A DNA stretch of 53,029 nt from the NCBI GenBank assembly GCA_016717325.1, contig JADKFV010000001.1, positions 1-53,029 of the forward strand, in the 5' to 3' direction. The stretch comes from Bacteroidota bacterium. Its GTDB lineage: Bacteria; Bacteroidota; Bacteroidia; AKYH767-A; OLB10. The position numbers were made by a program, and so were the translations under genes. Shown here in pieces: positions 24,964 to 33,851 of this stretch. Numbering within the stretch: position 1 is the stretch's first letter; every line of letters begins with the position of its first letter. The notes beneath the pieces are model-generated. The model worked only from the letters and a program-made list of their open reading frames with translations, made no database searches and was not told where the DNA came from.

Positions 24964-26571
24964 TTAAAAATCAAAATAAGAATTATATAATTCTGTTTTT
25001 ATGCCAAAAGATATAAACATATCATTAGCGCTTTGTTTGTTGTTTTCAAATTTGCGATACTTCATATTCACAAAAATATTAAGCCCATAACTTGGATTTA
25101 TAAAATAAGAAAAAGTCATGCCAAGATTATTTATTTTGGTAAGATTACCTTGCAATGTTTTATTGCCGAAAAATTTAAAAGGCGTGTAGTAGCTTTTAAA
25201 AATATCTCCCCCAAAATTTGTCGTTCCAGTATCTTGCCCTGTTTGTGCCATAATATTTTCTAACCTGAAATAACATCGTCCAAAATGGTAATCGACCATC
25301 GCAACCCATTCTATAAAGTTGGCACCCAATGGATGTGCCAGTGCCTGATTGTAATGTGCATAATTGGTAATGCTCGACCTATGCTGATAGGTATACGGTG
25401 TAGCTCCGTTTATTTCAGTTAGAAGCGATAAGTTTTTGAAACCAAATGGCGCAAAGGTTTTATAACCAAGTTGATAAGCAAACTTATTTCCGTAATAGCC
25501 CGAAGAGTCGCGCAGGAAATCAATTTTAATATCATCGAGTAGAAATTGTCCGTATAAAATATGATGGCTACTGAGCTTAAACTTAGCATTTACGCCCATC
25601 ATTGCATTATCGGGTGAGCCCATACTAAACTCCACAGGACGAAAAAATATAAATGGATTAATGTAATTTATATCGAACCCTTTAGCCCTAATTGAATCAT
25701 GTTGCCAGATAACTGCTTCGATAATACCAATGCTTAAACGTTTGCCAATATTAAAATCGATAAAATGAAAAGAGCCATATTTTTTACGAAAGCTAAAATC
25801 TTCGGGATTATAATTTGATGGGGGCTGAACTTTTAAATCTTGAAAAACGGCAAACAAGTTCATGTATTTCACTTTCCAAATGGTGGTTGTTATTTTCAGA
25901 AAAGGATAGTTGGGTGAATTATCGCTAAGTAACATACTACGATAACCATCGCCAATAAAATTCTTATCGTGCCCAAATTGAAAATTGAAATATTTTTTCA
26001 AACTATAGCTTATTGTACCGGTGGCTATGGCAAAATCGGGCTTGCCATATATGCCTTTAGGACGCGTTAGACCGGGCACAACATTTGAATATCGGATTGC
26101 AGTATCTACATATGCAGGGTATTCATTTTGATTTTCGTTAAATTGTGTAAAAAAAGAAAATCGCTCTCCTATGTTTCCGCGTAATTGAATGCCGCGTGAA
26201 AACGTTAGCAGATTGCGCTTATAAGTATTTTCGCGCGTTAACGAAATATCTAACACAGGATTTAGATAAAAATTAAAATCTTCGCCATTTACTTTTACCA
26301 CTGCCTCGTTAAATATTTTGCGCCCTGCCCTGGTTTGGGTAATGCCTTTCATATTTACAGGCAAATGAATGAGGGAATCGATATTGCAAGAAGAGTTCAG
26401 CTCCGCACTGCGATAGGGTTTTATACCTGTATGTACTGTTGAGTTTACAGAATTAATATAAGGCGCCCATCTTAAATTGAAACTATTGGCAATGGGCAAA
26501 TAAAAATCTTGCGAAAAACATGAACCCGATAAAAACACGAGCAACAAAAATATTTTCGAAAATTTTGTCAT
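24964..26571 (-). CDS. Outer-membrane beta-barrel, Wzi/RemB-like
   Basis: A 535-residue exported protein with signal peptide (ending about FSQ/DFYLP) and a pattern of alternating beta strands with aromatic ends through its whole length. Motifs such as FNFQFGHDKNFIGDGYRSML, PYTYQHRSSITNYAHYNQAL and AHPLGANFIEWV are characteristic of capsule assembly Wzi-type and gliding-motility RemB-type barrels in Bacteroidota. It probably binds or anchors polysaccharide at the cell surface. The WecA-type transferase downstream on the same strand supports a surface-glycan role. It begins 5 bases after the cysteine desulfurase. Confidence 0.8.
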   Translation of the reverse strand: MTKFSKIFLLLVFLSGSCFSQDFYLPIANSFNLRWAPYINSVNSTVHTGIKPYRSAELNSSCNIDSLIHLPVNMKGITQTRAGRKIFNEAVVKVNGEDFNFYLNPVLDISLTRENTYKRNLLTFSRGIQLRGNIGERFSFFTQFNENQNEYPAYVDTAIRYSNVVPGLTRPKGIYGKPDFAIATGTISYSLKKYFNFQFGHDKNFIGDGYRSMLLSDNSPNYPFLKITTTIWKVKYMNLFAVFQDLKVQPPSNYNPEDFSFRKKYGSFHFIDFNIGKRLSIGIIEAVIWQHDSIRAKGFDINYINPFIFFRPVEFSMGSPDNAMMGVNAKFKLSSHHILYGQFLLDDIKIDFLRDSSGYYGNKFAYQLGYKTFAPFGFKNLSLLTEINGATPYTYQHRSSITNYAHYNQALAHPLGANFIEWVAMVDYHFGRCYFRLENIMAQTGQDTGTTNFGGDIFKSYYTPFKFFGNKTLQGNLTKINNLGMTFSYFINPSYGLNIFVNMKYRKFENNKQSANDMFISFGIKTELYNSYFDF

Positions 26572-26576
26572 AACAA

Positions 26577-27716
26577 TTATTTTTTTGATTTTATCAGTTC
26601 TAAAATTTTTAATCCTGTTTCTTTCATTTCTTCTAATGTATTTTGAATTCCAAAACTAAAGCGAATAGAGTTTTGTGCCTGAGTTTGGGATAGCCCCATA
26701 GCTAACAACACATGCGAAGGTTGTGCCAAAGCCGAAGTACATGCCGACCCTGTAGAAACTGCAACATTGTCAATGTGCTTTATTATTTGCTGCGCAGTTA
26801 CATTTTGAAAACACAAGTTTGTGGTATTAGGTAATCGCTCTCTTGTGGAACCGTTAATAAATGCAACATCATCTTCGGTGAATATTTGCTCGAATAAGGT
26901 ACGCAAGCGCGAAGTGTGTGACCCATACTCCCACAAGTTGTCGATGGCCAATGTGCATGCTTTTCCAAATCCGACTATTGCGGGCACATTCATTGTTCCC
27001 GGGCGCAGGTGTTTTTCATCACCGCCACCATACAATAAGGGAAGGATTTTTACCCGGGGATTTTTCCTGCGAAGATATATTGCGCCTGTTCCCTTTGGGC
27101 CGTAAAATTTATGTGCTGATATGAATGCTACATCAACATTCAAATCGGGGATGGAGCATCTCATTTTTCCGATAGCTTGTGTAGCATCGCAAACCATTAT
27201 TGCCCCTTTCGAATGAGCAAATTCGGCAATTTTCTCAATAGGTTGAATAACGCCTGTTTCGTTATTGGCAAGCATTACCACCACCATAATTGTATGGTCC
27301 GATAGTTCGCTTTCAAGTTGGGCAAGGTCAATAAGGCCATCGCGATGCACATCAATATATGAAATGGAAGCTCCACATGTTTGCAAAAAAGCGCAAGTAT
27401 CCAACACTGCTTTATGCTCTGTTTTGCATACTATAATGTGATTTCCTTTTCGTTTGTAAGATTCAAACAAGCCGCGCAAGGCCATATTTATAGACTCGGT
27501 AGCGCCTGATGTGAAGGCAATTTCGGCTGGCTCCACGCCCAAAATTTCAGCAACCTGGCTTTTGGCTATATCAACTGCTGCTGCTGCCTGCCATCCAAAC
27601 CTATGTGTGGCGCTGGCCGCATTGCCGTACTTCTCAGTAAAATAAGGCATCATGGCTTCGAGCGCCTTTGCATGAAGCGGTGTGGTAGAATTATTATCAA
27701 AATAAATGTATTGCAT
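26577..27716 (-). CDS. Cysteine desulfurase (IscS/NifS family)
   Basis: A 379-residue PLP enzyme that takes sulfur from cysteine for Fe-S clusters, tRNA thiolation and other uses. The N terminus YFDNNSTTPLH, the cofactor-binding FTSGATESINMAL, the Schiff-base lysine region ISAHKFYGPKGTGAIYL and the short-loop active cysteine STGSACTSALAQPSHVL are all present. The length and short Cys loop fit group I desulfurases. It precedes the RemB-like gene by 5 bases; a functional link is not obvious. Confidence 0.95.
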   Translation of the reverse strand: MQYIYFDNNSTTPLHAKALEAMMPYFTEKYGNAASATHRFGWQAAAAVDIAKSQVAEILGVEPAEIAFTSGATESINMALRGLFESYKRKGNHIIVCKTEHKAVLDTCAFLQTCGASISYIDVHRDGLIDLAQLESELSDHTIMVVVMLANNETGVIQPIEKIAEFAHSKGAIMVCDATQAIGKMRCSIPDLNVDVAFISAHKFYGPKGTGAIYLRRKNPRVKILPLLYGGGDEKHLRPGTMNVPAIVGFGKACTLAIDNLWEYGSHTSRLRTLFEQIFTEDDVAFINGSTRERLPNTTNLCFQNVTAQQIIKHIDNVAVSTGSACTSALAQPSHVLLAMGLSQTQAQNSIRFSFGIQNTLEEMKETGLKILELIKSKK

Positions 27717-27804
27717 ATTGCCTCAAAGTAACAATCAAAAATCGAGGCACACGAGGGATAAAATATTTATTTTATATTTTTTTTTAGTATTTATATAAAA
27801 GTTT

Positions 27805-27812
27805 TACTTTTG
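27805..27812 (+). promoter_or_regulatory. -7 box of the tRNA-Asn transcription unit
   Basis: TACTTTTG fits TAnnTTTG; a T-rich stretch lies at the -33 position. The tRNA begins about 130 bases downstream, so the transcript would carry a long leader with hairpins. Confidence 0.45.
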
Positions 27813-27830
27813 CGCTCCCTTTGAAATAAA

Positions 27831-27932
27831 AACGTGATTACACGTGTTCTGGTTTCAACTGTTGTTGAAATGGGTTTGAGATAAGAAAGAGGAATAGTCG
27901 GGTAAACCGTGATTTAAGACACGATTTATCCG
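27831..27932 (+). ncRNA. Structured leader ahead of tRNA-Asn (candidate RNA)
   Basis: Successive stems lie between the promoter and the tRNA. CACGTG palindromes come first (27831-27848). Then TTTCAAC-TGTT-GTTGAAA (27853-27870) is a perfect 7-base stem with a tetraloop. Last, CGGGTAAACCGTG (27899-27911) pairs with CACGATTTATCCG (27920-27932) at 11 of 13 positions and is followed by A-rich sequence. No coding frame explains it. Confidence 0.35.
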
Positions 27933-27944
27933 AAAAAACAAAAT

Positions 27945-28018
27945 TCCTCCTTAGCTCAGCTGGTTAGAGCACATGACTGTTAATCATGGGGTCCCTGGTT
28001 CGAGCCCAGGAGGGGGAG
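27945..28018 (+). tRNA. tRNA-Asn (GUU)
   Basis: A 74-base cloverleaf. The acceptor stem TCCTCCT/AGGGGGA has one G-T pair. The anticodon loop CTGTTAA has GTT at 27979-27981, the T arm is CCTGG-TTCGAGC-CCAGG, and the discriminator is G. CCA is not encoded. It marks the border between the intact region to the left and the mobile-looking region to the right, and its 3' end is a plausible integration target. Confidence 0.96.
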
Positions 28019-28028
28019 CAGTAAAACC

Positions 28029-28061
28029 AAGGGGTTGCAACGTAAAGTTGTGACCCCTTTT
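28029..28061 (+). terminator. Terminator after tRNA-Asn
   Basis: AAGGGGTTGCAAC (28029-28041) pairs with GTTGTGACCCCTT (28047-28059), followed by TTTG. The stem has 11 paired bases broken by a TG/TG mismatch. 28062-28177 shows no gene. Confidence 0.75.
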
Positions 28062-28177
28062 GCTTTTGTGACCTGAGATGTGACCTTAGTTCAGCGAATC
28101 AAGAGCAGGGAAAAGAAACCTGAAAACAACCAAAGGAAAATATAAAAGTGCGGGAAGGGTGCGAAGTTTACTTATCA

Positions 28178-28390
28178 TCAGGAGTGATAAGTAGAGAAAA
28201 AACTTACGGATGTTTTCAAAACATCGGTTGGGTTTAATCCCATGTAGGTTGCAAATTCATCAATTGTAACAATCTAGTGAGATTGTTTTTTAAAATGGTC
28301 TTTCATTTTCTTGATGAGATTTCTACCGTACCTATCACTGCGACCGGTGATTACCTGAATATCTTTCGGGTAAATGCACAAACGATTCAT
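28178..28390 (-). pseudogene. Small HTH-type protein interrupted by amber codon
   Basis: From ATG 28390 the frame reads MNRLCIYPKDIQVITGRSDR, YGRNLIKKMKDHFKKQSH, then TAG, then IVTIDEFATYMGLNPTDVL to a TGA at 28178. Bacteroidota mobile elements carry short proteins with the same order: Y-P-K-D-I-Q-x-I-T-G, then a helix, then a T-I-D-E-F-x-x-Y-M-G-L segment. The TAG replaces what would be a Gln codon (CAG) between the two conserved parts. Without it the protein would have 70 residues. Confidence 0.6.
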
Positions 28391-28528
28391 CAGCTTTTTA
28401 AACTTCTTTAATACACTATCTATACTGAAGGTATAGGTAATGTGTTGCAAAGATATTTCTTTTTTTAAGGCGGTAAAAGCGTGTTTGTTGGAATAATGCG
28501 GAAGAAGCGGAACGGATGACTTTCGGCA

Positions 28529-28561
28529 TTTGCAAAGCCCCTGCACACGTATCTACTTTTG
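28529..28561 (+). promoter_or_regulatory. Bacteroidota-type promoter
   Basis: TTTG (28529-28532) and TACTTTTG (28554-28561) with a 21-base spacer, 27 bases before the ATG of the following gene. A good match to the -33/-7 consensus. Confidence 0.7.
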
Positions 28562-28587
28562 AACTTAAATTAAAAAAAAACAAAAAA

Positions 28588-29086
28588 ATGGCACGTCAAA
28601 AAGGAATTTTAAAAGTTGAAGGAACTCTTGATGGGTTGACCTTTTACAAAACGCAAGATGGACATCGTGTAAAAACAAAAAGCAGTATATGAGGTGACCG
28701 TATCGCAAGCGACACGACTTTTGCAAGGACCCGGGAAAACGGTGCCGAATTTGGCAGCGCTGCAAGCGCGGGCAAAATGCTTCGTGATATTGTACGCGCA
28801 TTGATGCTGACCGCCTCGGATGGTCGTGTTACTTCCCGCCTTACGCGGTTAATGACTGACATTAAAAATTACGATACAACCAGCGTAAGAGGTCAAAGAT
28901 AATGAAGTGAATCTGCCAATTGATGGCGTAACTGCTGCGCAATCTCTTAACCCTACCGGAGTTCCTGCCGGAACAGGAACCCAGCTTTATCTTTTGGAAA
29001 TTAAATTTTTCCAACAAGTGAATGCTGTTCAGTATTCATTGAAGAATGGAGCTTACAACTCCCTGGCAATTGTGCAGGTAAAATAA
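28588..29086 (+). pseudogene. Conserved Bacteroidota protein, broken by TGA and internal loss
   Basis: The frame begins MARQKGILKVEGTLDGLTFY, meets TGA at the position of Ser/Cys before GDRIASDTTFARTRENGAEF, and runs on through AGKMLRDIVRALMLTASDGR to a double stop after SVRGQR. A second frame (28907-29086) then gives the C-terminal part, FFQQVNAVQYSLKNGAYNSL. Intact members, which I recall at about 200-260 residues, have these blocks in one frame. The region between them is largely missing here. The function of the family is unknown. Confidence 0.7.
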
Positions 29087-29114
29087 AATTTAATCTTCGT
29101 CTTTCAGTTGCGGA

Positions 29115-29145
29115 AAGCCTTCTCTTAATCGAGAGGGCTTTTTTA
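29115..29145 (+). terminator. Terminator after broken gene
   Basis: AAGCCTTCTC (29115-29124) pairs with GAGAGGGCTT (29131-29140), with one mismatch, followed by TTTTTT. 29146-29463 is A/T-rich low-complexity DNA with no gene that I can support. Confidence 0.8.
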
Positions 29146-29463
29146 TTTGCATCCTACCTTAATAAAAATTTTTACAAAGAAAAACAGAAAAAAAACCCCC
29201 AAAAAAAGAAAAAAGAAAGCAAATTTTATAAGTGTGCAATTGGAGGGCTGTCAAGGTTTTTGAAAAAAAAATACTACCACTTTTTTCCAAAAAGAATAAA
29301 AACAAAAAAAAGTGTGTGGAGATTTTTTTCAAAACCCGAAGGGCTTGACCTTTACTGCCCATTTAGCGGAGGCTGTGCGAGCACACTTACCTTTGCTTTC
29401 TTTTTTCTTTTTTTAATGTTATTCTTTGTTCAATATTTATATCTACAAGTTGATTTCAGTAAA

Positions 29464-29978
29464 TTAAACAATAGCTTTTTTCAATGCAGCCTGATAAATT
29501 TTCCTGATAGCGTTGTCTTCGTCACGCTTGATAATTGATTCAATCGCTGGAATCAAATCTTTGTTCGTTTTGTTTTTAGTTTTACAATCTCTCCTAATGC
29601 AAATGCAGCACTCCATCTTATCTGTCCCTGAATATTCGGTGTTCGTCAACAAGTTGCTTATAGCTTTGTCCAACTTATTAGGATAGAGATTGCAATGTTG
29701 ACTATCACTTTGGCAGATTCCCATTTTACTCTCGGTGCTTCGTCCGTTAATGTTTCTGTAACAAAGTCAAAGCAAACCGGGGTAGCAATGTCAGGTTTGG
29801 TCTTGGTTGCAAATTCAATTGCTTCAATACAGGTTCCCTTTTCTTTGTCTTTAGAAACCTTCGCAACTTTGATTAACTCACCAATTGTAATCTTCTTGTC
29901 CAATAGCATTTTGCTAATTGCTTCAACTTTGGGTTTAGCTTTAAGTTCCTTATTGTTTAATATAGACTGAATATCCAT
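29464..29978 (-). pseudogene. HEAT-repeat-like protein, frameshifted
   Basis: The N-terminal part (29978-29670) reads MDIQSILNNKELKAKPKVEA, then MLLDKKITIGELIKVAKVSK and later TLTDEAPRVKWESAKVIVNI. A frame change near 29690 leads to PNKLDKAISNLLTNTEYSGT. A further double change hides RWSAAFALGEIVKLK in a third frame, before TNKDLIPAIESIIKRDEDNA and the C-terminal YQAALKKA. Restored, it is one protein of about 170 residues made of alpha-helical HEAT-type repeats. Related small proteins are common in Bacteroidota; the role is unknown. Confidence 0.7.
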
Positions 29979-29999
29979 GTTTCATTGAGCGTTTAAGTC

Positions 30000-30360
30000 G
30001 CTAAGATAAATTTTTTACAGGAAGTGCGGGAGGGAAAGGCAAGTGTAACGATTGAATGAGCTGAACGAATTGCGTTGGGTGAAATGGAGTCCTGTTAATT
30101 TGCTTGCGTGTTTGGTCAAGCGTTGTAAAAGCAAATTGCAGGACGGAATGGAACTGCGGGATGGCATGAGAGAAGCGAAGGAATGAGTTACTCTTGCGTG
30201 TGGTGCTGAGGTGAGTGAAATGAATGAAGCGAAGCAGAGAGGAAGAAATCAAGTCGAACGAAGCGGAGCGAAGGGAGACGGAATGTATGACGAACGTATG
30301 AGCGGAATGAATGAACTGACCGCAAGCACATGGCATTGAGGGAATGATTTTTATTTTATT
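30000..30360. other. Purine-rich stretch with recurring GAATGA/GCGAAG words
   Basis: The plus strand repeats short words such as GAATGA, GAAGCG and GGAATG every 10-25 bases. Open frames on the minus strand across it show Ser/His/Phe-rich low-complexity protein and are not convincing genes. No ribosome binding site or domain is visible. Confidence 0.5.
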
Positions 30361-30399
30361 CATGATTTCCATTTCCTGCTTTTTATTTTTTTCTTTTTA

Positions 30400-31020
30400 C
30401 TGATGTTCCATATTAAAACTGATTATCAAATGGAACGGAATGCGGGTAAGAAAAACGCCCGCGGAGGTAAAACAGCCTTGAGCAAGCGTTGGAAAAAGTG
30501 GCTGCAATTTTTATTGCGGACACTGTGCTCGCGAGCCGTCTGCGAGTGCGAACGAGGGGGGAGCAAGGGAGCCCGCAGCTTCAGCAAGGGCGGGTGCGAC
30601 CTCTGTTGCAAACACAGGGGGCTGGCGTGTGTTTTTGTTTTGTGTGGCGGGAAAATGCTTGAGCGATAGCTTCTGCGGTGACAAGCATGAGCGGTGATAC
30701 AAAAACCATGACAGCCCCGCAGCCGAGTGAGCTTAGCAGGCGAGCCATACACATGTGGCGGTGGACTGCAAGCTGAGTGAGGAACGAACTGAGCTTGCAG
30801 GACAAAGTAGCCACAAGTGACGATGACGAACGAACTGCAAGTAACATGACAGCTTTGCGAAGCAACCCGAAGGGCACGAAGTGAACAGCAATACCTTAAA
30901 AAACAATTATAAAAATTGCTGTTGACTGAGTGAGCTGGCGTGTTACTTTGCGGAGAGAGGAAGAGGAACACCGCTTTACCTGCGGGGGCTTGTGCGGTGG
31001 GTTTTTCTGCCTTTAGAATG
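30400..31020. other. GC-rich non-coding stretch with many inverted repeats
   Basis: This stretch is clearly richer in G and C than the rest of the window. It contains CTGCAAGCT (30766-30774) and AGCTTGCAG (30792-30800), a perfect 9-base inverted repeat, and GAACGAACTG twice in about 50 bases (30783-30792, 30829-30838). It also holds several shorter stems. The open frames on both strands have implausible composition. It may be a replication or transfer origin region, a structured RNA, or foreign filler. Confidence 0.5.
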
Positions 31021-31168
31021 GAATGGAGAAGGCATTAATAAAATCGTGCGAAGCACACCAAAATCTTTTCAGGATTAATTGAAAAAGAATTGCCTTCCTG
31101 TTATCCAGGTTTATTCATGGTGAAAGAAAAGGAAGTACATTATAAATAACATACATCCTTTAAAATTA

Positions 31169-31393
31169 TTAATACTTTAAATCAGTATCACTTAAATCAA
31201 TTTGATACTGATGTTTTAAAATTAAATCATAACCACTAAATACACCATCAATATAAAAATTAAATAAGTGAAATTGCTCCCTTACATCATCTAAATTACT
31301 TACACTAATGCAACTAACAAAATCACCATCAATAAATAAATTACACCAACCACTGATGAAATTAACGAATAACCTAATGTTTGAATTTTTCAT
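31169..31393 (-). CDS. Small hypothetical protein
   Basis: A 74-residue frame: MKNSNIRLFVNFISGWCNLF, then DGDFVSCISVSNLDDVREQF and HLFNFYIDGVFSGYDLI. An AGGA lies about 17 bases upstream of ATG. Acidic and aromatic residues suggest a small folded protein, but I recognise no family. 31394-31832 holds short open stretches on the plus strand (a hydrophobic 60-residue frame at 31562-31744) that I cannot support as genes. Confidence 0.45.
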   Translation of the reverse strand: MKNSNIRLFVNFISGWCNLFIDGDFVSCISVSNLDDVREQFHLFNFYIDGVFSGYDLILKHQYQIDLSDTDLKY

Positions 31394-31832
31394 ATTATTT
31401 TTTTTCCATCCTCATTAAAAACGTGAAATAGGAAAAGCAAGAAAAAAGCAAAAAAAATTTAATGCCTTAATTTAAAAATCAAAACAGGATTAAAATTATT
31501 TTGCTTTTATGCAACACCCGAAAAAATAAAAAAACGTTGCGGTTCTTTCTTTTCCTATTTCATGATTTTACCTTTAAAAAAAATAATATGGGAAATTCAA
31601 ACATGGGCAGTGAAGCAGGAATTAATTGTTATCACCTTCTTTGCATTAGGGATAGAAGCGGAAATCCTTTTGTTGGGAGTATATTCTTCTACATGTAACG
31701 TAGTGTTATTTCAACAAAAGATTGTAGCGGATAGCCCGACCTGAAAGGGAATGCCAAAAAATAATTTGGCTTTTAAAATACTTTTATGAAATTAATAAGC
31801 TGTTACTGAATTGTGCAGTCAACTTTATTTAT

Positions 31833-33839
31833 TTAAAGTTTCATTCGCTGTATTCTAACTGCATTTAATATTGCAAGGAGTGCTACTCCAACATCTGCAA
31901 ATACGGCTTCCCAAAGTGTTGCTATACCTATTGCGCCCATTATTAAAACTATAACTTTTACTCCCATTGCAAGGATTATGTTTTGCCAAACAATGTTGCG
32001 TGTAATTTTTCCGATTTTAATTGCTGTTCCAATTTTTGAAGGCTGGTCGTTTTGAATTACAATGGCGGCAGTTTCAATTGTTGCATCGCTACCTAAACCT
32101 CCCATTGCAATACCTGCATCGGCTAAGGCTACTACGGGCGCATCGTTTACTCCATCACCAACAAAGGCAATAATTCTGTTTTCATTTTTTAATGCTTGTA
32201 CTTTTTCTACTTTGTTTTCCGGCAATAAATCACCAAAGGCATTGTCAATTTTTAATGATTGGGCAACTACATCTACCACACTTTGTTTGTCGCCCGAAAG
32301 CATTACTGTTTTAATATTCATACTGTGCAAATCATTAATAGCCTGCGCAGCATCTTCTTTAATTTCATCGGCTATTGTTATGTATCCTGCATATTGATTA
32401 TTTACTGCAATTATTACAATTGTTTCTAAAATATTTTCAATTGCTTTGTCGTAATCAATATTAAATTTCTTTAAGAGCTTTACGTTACCTGCTAATATTT
32501 CTTTGCCGTCAATAGTTCCTTTTAATCCATGCCCTGAAATTTCTTCTACGTTTTGAATGTAGGTATTTGTTATAACCTCTCCGGCATGTTGTGCAACTGC
32601 TAATGCAATGGGATGTGTTGATTTGCTTTCAATGGCTGCTGTTAATTTTAGCAATTCATTTTCATCAATACCTACGGGAACCACTTTTTGAACTTTAAAA
32701 ACACCTTTTGTAAGCGTTCCGGTTTTGTCCATTACAACAGTGTTTATTTTTGTCATAACGTCTAAGTAATTAGAGCCTTTAAATAAAATGCCATTTTTTG
32801 ATGCTAAACCAATGCCTCCGAAATATCCTAACGGAATTGAAATTACTAATGCACACGGACAAGAAATGACAAGGAAAACCAATGAGCGATACAACCATTC
32901 GTTAAATACATAATCAGCAACAAAAAAATATGGCAACAAGCAAATTGCCATTGCAAGTAACACTACAATAGGTGTATAAACTTTTGCAAATTTTGAAATG
33001 AATAATTGTGTTTGTGATTTTCGTGCTGTTGCATCCTGCACCATTTGCAGTATTTTGGAGAGTTTGCTGTCTTTAAATAATGCAGTTACCTTTATCTCAG
33101 CAACAGCATTGAGGTTAATCATACCTGCCAATACTTGTTCTCCTTTGTTTTTTGTGTCGGGTTTGCTTTCGCCTGTTAGTGCTGCGGTGTTGAAAGATGC
33201 TGATGTAGAAATTAGTTCTCCATCTAATGCAACTTTTTCACCTGCTTTGGTTTGTATTATTTCTCCGATGTGAATGTCAGATGGTGAAACTGTTTGAAAA
33301 GAACAATTACGATTTACATCTACTGTATCGGGTCGAATATCTAATAACGCTTTGATGCTTCTTTTTGCACGATTAACTGCTGCTGTTTGAAACAATTCAC
33401 CTACTGCATAAAATAACATTACTGCCACACCTTCGGAATATTCTTTAATAAAAAATGCACCTATAGTAGCAATTGACATGAGAAAAAATTCAGAAAAGAA
33501 AGCTCCTTTGGCAACTGATTTTACAGCGTCTTTCATTACAGGGATTCCAACAGGTATATATGCCACTATATACCATGCAAGCCGAACGTAATTTTGAAAG
33601 AATGCAGGTTTTATAAAGTAATCGAATAGAAGTCCTGTTATTAATAAAACAAAACTGATTATTGCAGGGAGGTATTCTTTCCATGCTGCTTGACCTTCTT
33701 GCTCTTGTTCGTGGTCGTGTCCGTCATCAAGGGAGTGAGTATGTTTTGTTTTCTCTTCTATTTTTTCCTCTAATGAGCAGCAGGTCATTTTGCCCTGAGC
33801 ATCATAAGTGTGTTTGTGAGTTGGAGATGTGTTTAACAT
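31833..33839 (-). CDS. Heavy-metal P1B-type ATPase (Zn/Cd/Pb exporter type)
   Basis: A 668-residue membrane ATPase. The N terminus has no complete HMA domain but a Cys pair (KMTCCSLEE) and a His-rich stretch (HTHSLDDGHDHE) that could bind metal. Then come membrane helices, the phosphatase motif LTGESKP, the transport motif ISCPCALVIS, the phosphorylation site VMDKTGTLTKG, the HP motif in STHPIALAVA and the hinge GDGVNDAPVVALAD. The CPC motif and C-terminal helices fit the CadA/ZntA group, which pumps Zn, Cd or Pb out of the cytosol. It is intact, unlike the RND genes beside it. Confidence 0.95.
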   Translation of the reverse strand: MLNTSPTHKHTYDAQGKMTCCSLEEKIEEKTKHTHSLDDGHDHEQEQEGQAAWKEYLPAIISFVLLITGLLFDYFIKPAFFQNYVRLAWYIVAYIPVGIPVMKDAVKSVAKGAFFSEFFLMSIATIGAFFIKEYSEGVAVMLFYAVGELFQTAAVNRAKRSIKALLDIRPDTVDVNRNCSFQTVSPSDIHIGEIIQTKAGEKVALDGELISTSASFNTAALTGESKPDTKNKGEQVLAGMINLNAVAEIKVTALFKDSKLSKILQMVQDATARKSQTQLFISKFAKVYTPIVVLLAMAICLLPYFFVADYVFNEWLYRSLVFLVISCPCALVISIPLGYFGGIGLASKNGILFKGSNYLDVMTKINTVVMDKTGTLTKGVFKVQKVVPVGIDENELLKLTAAIESKSTHPIALAVAQHAGEVITNTYIQNVEEISGHGLKGTIDGKEILAGNVKLLKKFNIDYDKAIENILETIVIIAVNNQYAGYITIADEIKEDAAQAINDLHSMNIKTVMLSGDKQSVVDVVAQSLKIDNAFGDLLPENKVEKVQALKNENRIIAFVGDGVNDAPVVALADAGIAMGGLGSDATIETAAIVIQNDQPSKIGTAIKIGKITRNIVWQNIILAMGVKVIVLIMGAIGIATLWEAVFADVGVALLAILNAVRIQRMKL

Positions 33840-33851
33840 TCTTACAAATTA

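Noticed and set aside
28178..29086. Stop-codon recoding (TAG or TGA read as sense) in this organism
   Set aside because: All intact genes use TAA, TAG and TGA as normal stops, including TGA at higher-confidence ends, and the two interrupted genes show other signs of decay.
30426..30971. Long minus-strand open frame (181 codons) in the GC-rich stretch
   Set aside because: Composition is Ser/His/Cys/Pro-rich and low complexity, there is no ribosome binding site or domain, and overlapping frames on both strands are equally open because of the GC-rich composition.
31562..31744. 60-codon hydrophobic plus-strand frame as a small membrane protein
   Set aside because: No ribosome binding site, two other frames over the same stretch are also open, and no recognisable homology or neighbour link.
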